Made by a program: the position numbers and the translations under genes
DNA from: Lentzea indica
Lineage (GTDB): Bacteria > Actinomycetota > Actinomycetes > Mycobacteriales > Pseudonocardiaceae
Assembly: GCF_012184385.1 (NCBI RefSeq)
Contig: NZ_VSRL01000047.1
Coordinates: forward strand, 1 to 45,704
DNA: 45,704 nucleotides
Direction of reading: 5' to 3'
The notes under the pieces: generated by a model
Databases searched by the model: none
What the model saw: only the letters and a program-made list of their open reading frames with translations
Told to the model about the DNA's origin: nothing
Shown here: positions 1 through 8,939 of the stretch, piece by piece
Layout of the letters: every line of letters starts with the position of its first letter
Position numbering within the stretch: the stretch's first letter is position 1

Positions 1-182
1 CGCGCTCCGGCTTCGAGGTCGGCCCGCACGACGGCCGCGACCTCGACGCCACCGTCCGCGCCGACCCCGCCTGCGTCCTCGGCCTTGCCGCCGGCGCGCT
101 CACTCTCAGCGACGCCCACGCCCTCGGACTGGTCGAGATCGACGGCGACGAGTCCGTCGTCCGCACCGTCTTCGCCGCCTGA
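1..182 (+). CDS. C-terminal end of an HxlR-type regulator with an SCP2-like domain (partial)
   Basis: The reading frame is open from the window edge to a TGA at 180-182 and gives about 59 residues. The segment reads as a ligand-binding strand/helix unit of the kind found after the winged helix in actinobacterial HxlR regulators: a 'TVRADPACVLGLAAG' stretch, then 'LTLSDAHALGLVEIDGD' and a final 'VVRTVF'. That layout (TVRADPxxxLxLxxGxLTLxxA...GxVxIxGD) is typical of SCP2 sterol-carrier-like domains. The N-terminal half, including any DNA-binding domain, lies outside the window, so the regulator assignment is inferred from the tail alone. A stand-alone SCP2 protein is the main alternative. Confidence 0.5.
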   Translation, partial: RSGFEVGPHDGRDLDATVRADPACVLGLAAGALTLSDAHALGLVEIDGDESVVRTVFAA

Positions 183-646
183 CGGGCCCCGGACGGGCGC
201 GGGTTTTCCTTGCCCCAACCCGGATCTGCCCCGAGTGACCAGCGCGCCCTCGGGAACGTGCCTTGAGCCCACGACATCCTCATCTCGGGCCATGACTGCG
301 GTGCCGGGCCGAACGCGTGCCGGGCGGCCTGGACGGCCAGGGCGGTGACGGTGGCGTTGCCGCCGCCGATCACTGCAGCGGTGCAGATTTCAACGTCTCG
401 AGGCCGGTGGGACCAACGTCCCTACCGGTGCTGTCTCCTCCACCAAGTTCCCCTTACCGCAGCACAAGGCAAACAGCCCACATCGGGACACATCGTGACC
501 AAGCTCGTCGAACTCGCCCCGCCCATGGCACAACACCGACATGTCCTCAGACGTTCTCGTTGGACCTCCGCGTGGAGCGTGGCCTGCTGTGTAGAGCGAA
601 GCCGAACTGCCAGCGCAGCATCGCCTCCGCAAGGTGCTCTCCTCGG
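183..646. other. Intergenic stretch without a recognisable gene
   Basis: About 460 bases lie between the SCP2-like gene and the end of the regulator fragment. Short open frames exist on both strands, but none has a convincing start, a Shine-Dalgarno box or recognisable residues. No clear hairpin terminator was seen after the first gene. It may be eroded DNA, since the next feature is itself a gene fragment. Confidence 0.5.
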
Positions 647-1489
647 TCACCTGGCAGGCCCGAGCCTGGCGAGGTTGAGTCGGAGCCGGGCGGCGTCAGA
701 CCCACGCAGCGCGGTGAAGAGCGGCAACGCCTCCTCCCAGACCTCCCGCGCCCGGTCGTGCTGCCCGGTCCGCTCGAAATGCGACCCCAGCTGGTCAAGG
801 GCCCTTGCGTGACCGTAGGTGTTGCCGTGAGCCAGATGCAGCGCGATCGACCTCTCAAAAGCCGCCTCGGCCGCATCGGACAATCCGAGGTCCGAACAGG
901 TCCGGCCGAGCTCGGCACGTGTCCACGCCTCGCCGTCGAGGTCGTCGATGGCGGTACGGATCTCAGCCGCACGCCGCAAGGCCGACAGTGAGTCGTCGAG
1001 CAGGCCGTCACGACGTTGCGCCGCACCAAGGTTGGTCAACGCCCAGGCCTCGGCATGACGGTCACCTACCTCCTGGGCGGCCGCCAGGCTTTCCGCGAAG
1101 AACTCGTACGCCTTGCCGAACCACCCGATGTAGACGTAAGACATCGCCACATTGCTCAGCACGATTCCCTCGAACCGCCGGTTCTTCAGAGCACGGAAGC
1201 CCTCGAGCGCCTCAAGGCCGTCATCGATGGCCTGGCCGTCGTTCTTCCAGAACCGCTGTGCGGCGCTGATCCCGAGGTGCATCAACGCGATTCCCTCCGC
1301 GCTACCGCATTCCCTTGCGGCAGTGAGACCGAGCGCGTGCGTCGAGTACTGCGCCGCGACGCGCTTGCTCAGATTGAAGAAGCCCTGCAGCGCGGCCGGC
1401 ACCTGCCACACGAGATCGTGCATACCCAGCTCGTGCGCGTGCCGGAGGCAGACTTCGACGTTGGCGAGCTCGCGTGCACACCACTTCAT
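647..1489 (-). pseudogene. TPR C-terminal fragment of an AfsR/SARP-family regulator
   Basis: An open frame of 280 residues starts abruptly inside a domain. Its first residues, 'WCARELANVEVCLRHA', followed by 'HDLVWQVPAALQGFF', are the signature of the first helices of the C-terminal TPR region in AfsR-like regulators, where they normally follow a winged helix, a BTAD domain and an NB-ARC ATPase. About five TPR-like helical pairs follow (for example 'AEAWALTNLGAAQRRDGL' and 'GHARALDQLGSHFERTG'). No DNA-binding or NB-ARC sequence was found upstream on this strand, and no good ribosome site precedes the ATG at 1489. I therefore read it as the 3' remnant of a larger gene. A free-standing TPR protein is possible but less likely. 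Confidence 0.6.
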
Positions 1490-1630
1490 AGCGTCTACGG
1501 TTGGCCTCGTTGGTGGCGGGGCGGGCTATGGCCCGCCTTGTGGCGCTTGCCGTGCCCTGGATCGTCACCGGGCGTCCTGTTGTTGCCATAGCGGGTCACA
1601 GAACGTCGCTCAGGCGGCACGCTGAGGAGC

Positions 1631-3115
1631 GTGAGCGTCGTCGCCCATCTGCTGCGGATCGCCGGGCCCGATCTGTATGCGCGCAGTCCGTTTCGGATCA
1701 TGTGGCTGGAGACTCAGGCCGACATCGACCAGGCTGACTGGCGAAGGCTGGGGATACTGGCCGACATCGACCTGGCAGATTGGCCAAGGCTGGGGATATC
1801 GGCCGACATGCGCCCTCAGGGCAACGTGGTGGTGGGTTCGGATCTCTGGCTGCCGCCGCCGCGCGTGACGCGGCAACTCCTCGACCGAGCCATGTACGCG
1901 CTGAAGTCGTCCGACGAGCGTTTGGCCGAGGAGCTGTTCTGGTACTGGGACGAGGCTCATGGGTGTGGCTGTCCCTTTGTGGTCCACCTGTTGCACAACG
2001 AGGCGGTGCGCGCGCACGCCACCGTGCTGTACCTGGAGGGCCTGTGGCTGCTGCGGGGCGAGCGCCGTGAGGAGGTGTGGCGCCGTAAGGCGGCCCGTAA
2101 GGCGGCGTGGCGCGAGGCCGCAACGAAGTGGCGGGTGGCGCTTGCGCACGAGGGATTCTGGCACCACGTGCGGCGCCGTGCGGGCGACGCCGTCGATCTG
2201 GACGAACTGCGTGCCACCCTTCCGCGGGCGCTGCTCCAACCACAGGCCGAGCTGGCCGCACGGCGGAGGGACGTTGACCTGCTGGCGTTGCTCGACGAGT
2301 GGGACGTCGGCGAGGACATCCGGACCGAGGCCATACGGCGTGCGGCGACGCCGCGACTGGAGCGCGCCAGGGTGGCCTTGGCGGAAATCGTCCTGTACCG
2401 GGGTGCCGGGCCGTTACCGTCCGGCGACGAGGTCGGCGGCCTGGCGAAAACGCTGTGCTTCGTGGAGAAAGCCCTCCCGGACGAGCGTTCTCAGCGGACT
2501 GCGGAGATCCGGAGTCTGGTCAAGGACCTCTGCGCGTTGTGCGGGATCATGGTCGCAGCAACCGCGGACACGCGTGATCTGTGTTGGGCCTTGGAAGATG
2601 CCGCCCGATGGTTGAGGGCCGAGGAAGCCCGGCGTGGCGAGGTCTGGCGGGCAGCGCAGCGATCTCGTGTGACGCCGTGGTCGTATCGGCCTGACAGGAC
2701 CGAGCGACTCGATCGAGTACAGCGGATGATCGCGGCCGGATCGTTCAGGAGTGCGACCCGCGAGCTGGAGGACTGGCGTGCCAACGCCACCACGAGCTCG
2801 GAACGCGAGGAGATCCGCAGACTGCTCGACGAAGTCGAGCGACGCAGAGCCCAGACCGAGGTCCAACCAGAGACCGGGCCCGCGCGCAGGCAAGCCTGGG
2901 CCGGATGGTGGAAGGCGGTGGCCGCGATCCTCATCGTACTGATGCTCGTGCTCCTGGTCGTGCTGCTGCTCTTACCTCGACGCGGTTCGGCCGGTGGCTA
3001 CGAGTTGCCGGCGTCCGGGCGCAGGTGCCAGTCCATAATGGACTGGCGGAGCGGTGCGGCCGTCGGGAGTGACGCGCCGGGTGCCATCATGATGAACGGG
3101 GATCTGGACGCGTAA
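1631..3115 (+). CDS. Unrecognised protein with a C-terminal transmembrane anchor
   Basis: A 494-residue protein of unknown function. The middle (about 90-260) is Trp/Arg-rich and helical, with 'RLAEELFWYWDEA', a Cys pair in 'GCGCP', 'EGFWHHVRRR' and 'LRATLPRALLQPQAELA'. This layout is familiar from uncharacterised actinobacterial proteins, in which a short domain beginning like 'NPFRxxGLP' comes first; here 'SPFRIMWLETQADID' sits in that place. A charged coiled-coil-like segment (about 375-425) precedes one strong transmembrane helix at about 435-455 and a short tail with one Cys. The GTG start has a GAGGAG box only 1-2 bases away, so the true start is uncertain. A 42-base tandem repeat lies in the N-terminal part. 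Function is not inferred. Confidence 0.6.
   Translation: MSVVAHLLRIAGPDLYARSPFRIMWLETQADIDQADWRRLGILADIDLADWPRLGISADMRPQGNVVVGSDLWLPPPRVTRQLLDRAMYALKSSDERLAEELFWYWDEAHGCGCPFVVHLLHNEAVRAHATVLYLEGLWLLRGERREEVWRRKAARKAAWREAATKWRVALAHEGFWHHVRRRAGDAVDLDELRATLPRALLQPQAELAARRRDVDLLALLDEWDVGEDIRTEAIRRAATPRLERARVALAEIVLYRGAGPLPSGDEVGGLAKTLCFVEKALPDERSQRTAEIRSLVKDLCALCGIMVAATADTRDLCWALEDAARWLRAEEARRGEVWRAAQRSRVTPWSYRPDRTERLDRVQRMIAAGSFRSATRELEDWRANATTSSEREEIRRLLDEVERRRAQTEVQPETGPARRQAWAGWWKAVAAILIVLMLVLLVVLLLLPRRGSAGGYELPASGRRCQSIMDWRSGAAVGSDAPGAIMMNGDLDA
1718..1810 (+). repeat. 42-base tandem repeat inside the membrane-anchored protein gene
   Basis: Two near-identical 42-base units (1718-1759 and 1760-1801) and the first 7-8 bases of a third lie in frame. 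They encode two 14-residue copies of the form ADID.ADW.RLGI. The copies differ at a few bases, some of which change residues, so the duplication is not brand new. The repeat occupies the place of the short N-terminal domain of the family. Confidence 0.8.
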
Positions 3116-3379
3116 TGGCTGATCTCGCGCGAAACGCTGCGGTGCTGAAGGCTTGTCAGGTGGACGAGCCTCATATCGGTGTGTCCGTCACGGTCTGTGC
3201 TAACTCGTTTCGGCAGCGATCAGCTTTCTGGCCGGCCAGACCTTGTGATGCTCAGCTCGGGCGCACCAGGTCACTGCAGGTCTTCCGGTTTGGACGGTCG
3301 ACGAGGTGCTCAGCACCCTCGCCGCCACGGTGTCCCCGCTGCAGCTGGAACTCGTGGCACGGGTGGCCGCCCTGCCGGG

Positions 3380-3900
3380 CCTCCGCCCCGCCCTTGGACT
3401 GCGGATCGGCCGGGACACAGGGTCATCCCGTAGTGCCCGCCGACCTCGACGATCTCCGGATCGCACCGCCATCCCTGCGACGTGGTCGACCGACACGGTC
3501 TTCTCGTTGTCGATCAGCCCATAGGTCGGGACGCCGCCGATCCACCGCAACGTCGCGTCCAAACAGGACACGATCCTGGCAGAGTCTTGTCCCACACGGG
3601 AATCAACACCCGGAGCCGTGATCAGGCCAGCACGGACGAATGGCTCGTGGTTCTCGGCCGCCACAGCACGACGAGCCGGTTGCTCGTTTTCGACTCCGCC
3701 GATCTGGCATCGGGCCCGCGCTCCGTCATCCGGCTGCCGGTCAGTGTTCCGGTCGCAGCCCACACGATGTGGCAACCAGCCCCAATTCCTGCCCGCCGCC
3801 GGTACCGGCCCGGTTTGTCCACTGAGGACGGCGTGACGATCAAGCGCAGGCTGGAGAAGTCCGAAACGTCGCACTGGCAGCTGCGGTCGCGGCTGTGAGG
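3380..3900 (-). pseudogene. Decayed IS21-type (IstA-like) transposase
   Basis: Integrase-core signatures of an IS21/IstA-like transposase are present in order on the reverse strand but in several reading frames. 'SRLRVLIPVWDKTLP' lies near 3580-3640, 'GGVPTYGLIDNEKTV' near 3490-3560, 'PEIVEVGGHYGMTLCP' near 3415-3460 and 'ADPQSKGGAEA' near 3385-3415. The last holds the expected DDE-class glutamate region. Each junction needs a one- or two-base shift, so no functional protein can be made. No terminal inverted repeats or istB partner were recognised. Sequence upstream to about 3900 may be more of the same gene, but I could not read it with confidence. Confidence 0.7.
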
Positions 3901-4148
3901 TCCGCCTGCAAGCAGCTCGGCGAGCGCCATGTGCGGGGCGGTGATGGCCCGCCCGAGGGTGACTGGGAGTGCTCAGGACTGACCAAAGCGGCCTACGCCG
4001 CCCCAGGAATCCCCCTCCTGCGAGTCGCACGGTCAGCTCTTGCTGGGCTTGACCAACCCGTGTGAGTCGCTGTGCGGCGACCACAGGAGACGAACGCCAT
4101 CTTCCAGCACATGGAGAACGAACCCGATCACGGCCACTATCAGGCCGG
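3901..4148. other. Non-coding remnant DNA next to the transposase relic
   Basis: No gene is supported here. A short plus-strand run ending 'HYQAGYAPL' at about 4164 looks locally codon-like but has no start or recognisable family. The stretch probably belongs to the same eroded mobile-element region. Confidence 0.4.
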
Positions 4149-7100
4149 CTATGCGCCGCTGTGAATGAGTGCTGCCCACAGGTCGGGGCGGTCGGGATAT
4201 TCGACGCGGAGGTCCTGGGTGACGGCGTGTAAGGCGAAGGCAGCACGGTCGGCTGTGGGCGTGGCTGGTAGCCGGTCGTAGAAGGCGGCTGCGGCGGTGG
4301 CGGCGATGTGGTCATTGAGCGGCCACAGGCTGGCGATGACGTGCCGGAACCCGGCAAGTTGGAAGGCGGACGCCAGGTGAAGGGCTTGGTCGGCAAACTG
4401 CCGACCGCTGCGCGCGGTGGAGCAGGCCGACAGATAGGCCAGTTCGGCGTGGGGCAATTGGAGACGGCTGATGTCCGGCACGCGCAGCGGGCCGTCGTGC
4501 AGGCTCAGTCCACTGTGGGAAGGGGCGGTGAGGTTGGCGCTGGCGTGGCATGCGAAATGAGCCCACGTGGCCTGAGATAACGCTGCGAGGACATGGCCGG
4601 TGGTGGCTGCATGGTCTACCAAGGGCGGGGTGTCGGAGTGATGAGCATGAAGAGTCGCGGCCTCGGCCGTGGTACCGGGTAGATCGGGCAGGCCGGGAGT
4701 CTGGGCAAGGGCAACGGTGAGCTGGCGGCGGGCGATGGCCGGCGGCTGCGCACGGGTGTGGGCCAGCGCCCGCAAGGTTGGGGTGTAGGAGGACACCACC
4801 CGGTCGAGGGCCCCGGGAACCCCAGGGTGACCGGCGGCGTGCAGCGGCAACAGGCCGAGCAGTCCCACGGGCATCCACCACACTCGCGGCAGTGTCTCGC
4901 CGGCCCCGGTCGTGGTTGGGAGGACGCCCAGGACGGGTTCGACGACGGCGTCCCACAGCCAGCCGAGGACGTTGGGGACGACGCGCTTGCGGCGCAGAAC
5001 TCCGGAGATGGGGGAACCGTCATCGATGGCGTCCAGCAGTTCCCGGGTTTGAGAGTGCACGTCGTCGGCGGCGAGGCCGGGCAATCCGATGTGTACAGGC
5101 ACGGCTTCGCTGGTAATGATGACGGCGTCGCCTCGGCGTGGGCCGGCATTGACGAGCACGACCGCCTCGCCTGCGGCGGGACGCAGGTCGGCGAAGCGCG
5201 GTGGCAGCTGAAATCGAGTGAAGGCGGGGTGCCGGCGAATCTGTGCGAGTAGCTCGTCGTGTTCGGCCCACAGCCGCTTGCGGTCGTCGATCTCCTTGAT
5301 GGTGCCGCCGGTCGTGCTGTTGACGATGTCGGTGGACGCGGTGAGGCCATCGCGGACGCGGCGGAAACTGGTGGCCAGCTCAGGATGGGCTCGGTCGAGG
5401 TCGGTGAGGTCTGTTCGGGAGTCCATCTGGGCGGCGAGTGCGACACCACGGGCCAATTCGGCAGCCTCCACCGCAGTGACAGGATTGCCGAGCGCGCAGT
5501 GGACTGCTACCGCTTCCCCTGCCAGATCCCCGTGCACGGCGAGCCGGTGTTCCTGGTCCGCCAAGCCACTTTCCCAGGGTGCGACCAGCGGCACCATCGC
5601 CACCGCGGCGTCCAAGTGCGCCGCCGCGATGGTGTCCTCGTTCATCGCGTGCGCCAGCCGTCCCAGCGCGCTGGTGGCTTGCACCCGATACTGCGGTGAG
5701 GATCTTGTCTCCGCCGCAGTTTGCGCGGCCAGCGTAGCCAACGTCTCTCGGCCCACGCCCTGCCCGGATTGTTCGAACCGCAGGAGATAGGTGCCCACAA
5801 GATTGGACAGCCGCATCGCGCGGCGGGGGTGGTGCGTCGGCGTCTCGGTCACGGCCTGCTCGTTGTAGTCGATGGCGCGATCCAGGTCCGCCATCACCTT
5901 CGTCTGCGTGAACCGGGTCGTGTAGGCATTACCGAGGTTGGACAGGTATCCCGCGCGATCGAAATGGTCCGCCGGAGCCGCTGCCACGGCCTGTTCGCCG
6001 CATTCGATGACGCGGCCCAGGTCCGCCGGCGCACCCGTGCGCTCGAACCGTAAGAGGTAAACGATGCCGAGATTGGACAGTCCCATCGCGCGGTCAGGGT
6101 GGTCCGCCGGGGTCGCGTCCACGGCTCGTTCATTGCCGTCGATGGCGTGGTCCAGGTCCGTCAACACGCCCGTGCGCTGGAACCGGCGGAGGTAGGCGAC
6201 GCTGAGATTGGTCAGGTAGCCCACGTGATTGTGGTGGTCTGCCGTGGCCACGGCCTGTTCGTCGCAGTCGATGGCGCGATCCAGGTCAGCCGAGACACCG
6301 GTGTGTTCGAAGCGCAGGAGATAACTGCTGCCGAGGTTCGCGAGCGGCACCGTGCGGTCGGGATGCTCGGTGGACGTGAGAGCCACGGCCTGTTCGCCGT
6401 AGTCGATGGCGCGGTCCAGGTCGGCCAACATACCGGTGTGTTCGAACCGGCCACGATATGCAAGGCTGAGGTTGGAAACGCTCATGCCGCGATCGGGATG
6501 GTCTGCCGGGGTCGCGGCCACAGCCTGTTCGCCGCGGTCGATCGCACGATCCACATCAGCCACCGCGCCCGCACGCCTGAACCGGGAATGGTAGGCGTAG
6601 CTAAGCGCGGACAAGGGAATCGCACGTTCGGGATGGCCGGTTGGGACAAGCTCCACGGCCTGTTCGCCGAGATCGATCCCACGATTAGCATCAGCCAGCG
6701 TATCCGTGCGTTCGAACCGCTGATGGTAGATCGTGCCGAGAGTGGTCAGTCGCATCGCGCGGTCGACTGGATCGGCGGCCGCGACGAGCACAGCTCGTTC
6801 GCCGTAGTCGATCGCACGAGCCACATCGTCCGCCGCGTCCGCGTGTTGGAAGCGGCGAAAGTAGGCGAGGGCGAGGTTGATCAGATTTCCGCCATGGCCG
6901 GGTTGGTCTGCATCGGTCGTCGTCACGGCTTGTTCGCCGTACTCGATTGCACGGTCCAGGTCCGCCTTCTCACTCGTGCGCTCGAACCGGAATCTGTAGG
7001 CGATGCAGAATCCGGCCAGTATCGAATGGTGTTCCGGATGGTGTGTGGGGACACGTTTCTCGGCCTGCTCGGCGAGTTCGATGGCACGGTTCAGATCCGC

Positions 7101-8318
7101 CAGAACGCCCACTCGTTCGAACCGCTGTTGGTAGACGAAACTGAGGGCGATCTGGCGCCCCGCGTGATGGGGATGTGTTGTCGGCGTCTCGGCCACTGCC
7201 CGTTCGCCGTAGTCGATGGCCCGGTCCAGGTCGGCGACCGCACCAACACGCTTGAACCGGGATCTGCAGGCGTCGCTGAGATCGGACAGGATCGACGAAT
7301 GATCGGGGTGGCCCGAGGGAGTGGGTTCGAGAGCCTGCTCGGCGTGTTCGACGGCACGGTTCAGATCCGCCAACACGTTCGTGCGCTGAAACCGTCGTTG
7401 GTAGTTGGCGCCGAGCATGGACAGCATTCGGCCCCGGTCGGGGTGATCGGCGGGTATGGCGGAGGCGGCCCGTTCGCCGTAGTCGATGGCAAGGTCCAGG
7501 TGTGCCAGCGTCTGGGTGTGCCGATATCGCTCCTCGAAGGAGATGCCAAGGTTGGACAGCGTTCGGGCATGATCGGGATCGCCGACGGGAATGAGGTCCA
7601 AGGTTCGTTCGGCAAGATCGATGGCACGGTCCAGATCCGCCAGTACCCCCGTGCGCTGGAACCGTGTGCCATACCAAACGCCGAGCTGCGCCATTCTGCG
7701 GATCCAGCCGGGATGGGCTGTGGCCGTGGTGGCCACGACCTGTTCACCGAGGTCGATTACCTGGTCCAGGTCGGCCAGACTCCCGGTGCTTCCATAGCGT
7801 TGGTCATGGGCGACGCAAAGGTCCCACAGCACGTCGGCCCGGCCGGGATGAGTCGCGGGGGTGGTGGCCAGGGCGGTGCTCAACAGGATGACGGCAGTGT
7901 CGAGCAGCCGCAGATCGGATGTGCTTCTCGCCTCGTCGGCCAGGCCAAGAGCGAGGCCGACCTGCTTGCCGACATCGGCGGTCGGCCCGAGAAGTTGACG
8001 CAGCGGTTCGGGAATCGACGCCGGAGTGTTGGCAACGGGCGCGAGGAACACCACCGTATCAATGAAGGCGTGAACATTATCCGGTGTCGGTTGGGCGGTC
8101 CAGCGAAGGTGTGACAGCCATCCCAGCGCGTGGCGAGCCATCGCCAGACGCTGATCGTCCTCGGGGGTAGGGCGCTCGGGGTCGGACGGTTGGGCGGCCT
8201 GCCACAACCCGATGGCGTCCGTCGCGGCCGAATCCGCCACGATACCGTCAGCCTGGCCCAGACGCTGACAGTCCTCGACGCGTTGCCGTACTCGCCGCAG
8301 CAACTCATCGAATGACAT
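4149..8318 (-). CDS. Large TPR-repeat protein with a C-terminal CHAT (caspase-like) domain
   Basis: A 1389-residue protein. The ATG at 8318 is chosen because a GGGGAGA box lies about 7 bases upstream; an in-frame ATG at 8348 lacks one. After a helical N-terminus come about 15 tandem units of about 48 residues, each built on 'ADLDRAIDYGEQAV' and '(T)xHPDRAxxLxNLxxAYxxRFxxTG', forming a long TPR-like solenoid (about 170-890). A linker leads to a CHAT domain (about 1070-1389) with the expected catalytic pair: His about 1258 in 'WAHFACHAS' and Cys about 1299 in 'AYLSACSTA', then 'GFRHVIASLWPLND'. CHAT proteins are caspase-fold proteases, often used in bacterial conflict or cell-death systems. The substrate is unknown. 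A deleted sister gene lies divergently 81 bases away. Confidence 0.9.
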   Translation of the reverse strand: MSFDELLRRVRQRVEDCQRLGQADGIVADSAATDAIGLWQAAQPSDPERPTPEDDQRLAMARHALGWLSHLRWTAQPTPDNVHAFIDTVVFLAPVANTPASIPEPLRQLLGPTADVGKQVGLALGLADEARSTSDLRLLDTAVILLSTALATTPATHPGRADVLWDLCVAHDQRYGSTGSLADLDQVIDLGEQVVATTATAHPGWIRRMAQLGVWYGTRFQRTGVLADLDRAIDLAERTLDLIPVGDPDHARTLSNLGISFEERYRHTQTLAHLDLAIDYGERAASAIPADHPDRGRMLSMLGANYQRRFQRTNVLADLNRAVEHAEQALEPTPSGHPDHSSILSDLSDACRSRFKRVGAVADLDRAIDYGERAVAETPTTHPHHAGRQIALSFVYQQRFERVGVLADLNRAIELAEQAEKRVPTHHPEHHSILAGFCIAYRFRFERTSEKADLDRAIEYGEQAVTTTDADQPGHGGNLINLALAYFRRFQHADAADDVARAIDYGERAVLVAAADPVDRAMRLTTLGTIYHQRFERTDTLADANRGIDLGEQAVELVPTGHPERAIPLSALSYAYHSRFRRAGAVADVDRAIDRGEQAVAATPADHPDRGMSVSNLSLAYRGRFEHTGMLADLDRAIDYGEQAVALTSTEHPDRTVPLANLGSSYLLRFEHTGVSADLDRAIDCDEQAVATADHHNHVGYLTNLSVAYLRRFQRTGVLTDLDHAIDGNERAVDATPADHPDRAMGLSNLGIVYLLRFERTGAPADLGRVIECGEQAVAAAPADHFDRAGYLSNLGNAYTTRFTQTKVMADLDRAIDYNEQAVTETPTHHPRRAMRLSNLVGTYLLRFEQSGQGVGRETLATLAAQTAAETRSSPQYRVQATSALGRLAHAMNEDTIAAAHLDAAVAMVPLVAPWESGLADQEHRLAVHGDLAGEAVAVHCALGNPVTAVEAAELARGVALAAQMDSRTDLTDLDRAHPELATSFRRVRDGLTASTDIVNSTTGGTIKEIDDRKRLWAEHDELLAQIRRHPAFTRFQLPPRFADLRPAAGEAVVLVNAGPRRGDAVIITSEAVPVHIGLPGLAADDVHSQTRELLDAIDDGSPISGVLRRKRVVPNVLGWLWDAVVEPVLGVLPTTTGAGETLPRVWWMPVGLLGLLPLHAAGHPGVPGALDRVVSSYTPTLRALAHTRAQPPAIARRQLTVALAQTPGLPDLPGTTAEAATLHAHHSDTPPLVDHAATTGHVLAALSQATWAHFACHASANLTAPSHSGLSLHDGPLRVPDISRLQLPHAELAYLSACSTARSGRQFADQALHLASAFQLAGFRHVIASLWPLNDHIAATAAAAFYDRLPATPTADRAAFALHAVTQDLRVEYPDRPDLWAALIHSGA

Positions 8319-8399
8319 GCCGAGTCTCCCCTGTGGTGATCCAGCCAACGGTTCCGCCGGATCTGATAATTACAGCATCGCTGTCAGCACGAGGTGTGT
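8319..8399. promoter_or_regulatory. Divergent promoter region between the CHAT gene and its deleted sister
   Basis: Eighty-one bases separate the two divergent starts, so any promoters of both genes must overlap or lie back to back. A local AT-rich run around 8363-8372 (GATAATTACA) is the only -10-like sequence here. No confident -35 element was found on either strand. Confidence 0.35.
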
Positions 8400-8834
8400 A
8401 TGGACTTCGAACAGTTGCTACAGCGGGTCTACGGATACGTTGAGCGGTACGACGGCCCTGGTGACGCGGAGATCGTGCAGCTGCCTGACCTCACCTGGAT
8501 GGACGTGCTCGTCCAGGCCGACGAATTACTCGAAACCCAGCTCGATACCGGTCACATCAGCGGACCGCTATACCGGCAACGGGTGGTCACCGAGATACCG
8601 GGCTGGTTGTGGGACACGATCGTCGAACCCGTTCTACGCGCCCTGCCGCCCGGCACGTCCCGTGTGTGGTGGCTGCCGACAGGGGCACAACTTCGGCCAA
8701 CCCGTGTTGCCGGCCGTAGCCGGCACCTGCGTCCAGATGTTCTTGTCACCAAACGGCCACTGCCAACGTTGCTGGTGCCAGCTCAGTCACTGTCTGGTGC
8801 TGTGCGGCACGCGAACGCACGCTCATCACTCTGA
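8400..8834 (+). pseudogene. Internally deleted paralogue of the TPR-CHAT gene
   Basis: The first residues, 'MDFEQLLQRVYGYVE', match the start of the neighbouring CHAT protein ('MSFDELLRRVRQRVE'). From about residue 58, 'RQRVVTEIPGWLWDTIVEP' and 'RVWWLPTG' match its CHAT-domain entry ('RKRVVPNVLGWLWDAVVEP', 'RVWWMPVG'). The whole repeat region between them is missing, and after 'WWLPTG' the sequence becomes unrelated, so both catalytic residues are absent. A GAGG box five bases before the ATG remains. It looks like a duplicated CHAT gene that lost its middle and end, though a short adaptor made from the N-terminal domain cannot be excluded. Confidence 0.65.
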
Positions 8835-8939
8835 CGCGACCGGATCTGGCTTGACGTTGGGTCTCGTCCACCGTTGGTGGCGTGGCGGTCGTTTCGGCCG
8901 GGGTGTTGGTGGATGTTGGTCGAAGCGGAGGGCCCTGTG

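Noticed and set aside
317..991. Two overlapping plus-strand open frames in 317-991
   Set aside because: Neither has a ribosome site or family signature, and the second half is antisense to the AfsR TPR fragment.
3115..3621. A plus-strand open frame immediately after the membrane-anchored protein
   Set aside because: It starts in a 4-base overlap but quickly becomes Pro/Arg/Ser-rich and lies antisense to the IS21 remnant.
6099..8114. A 671-codon open frame on the plus strand across the TPR-CHAT gene
   Set aside because: It is antisense to a gene with clear domain motifs, mirrors the repeat periodicity, and has no ribosome site or recognisable family. It is an artefact of high GC.
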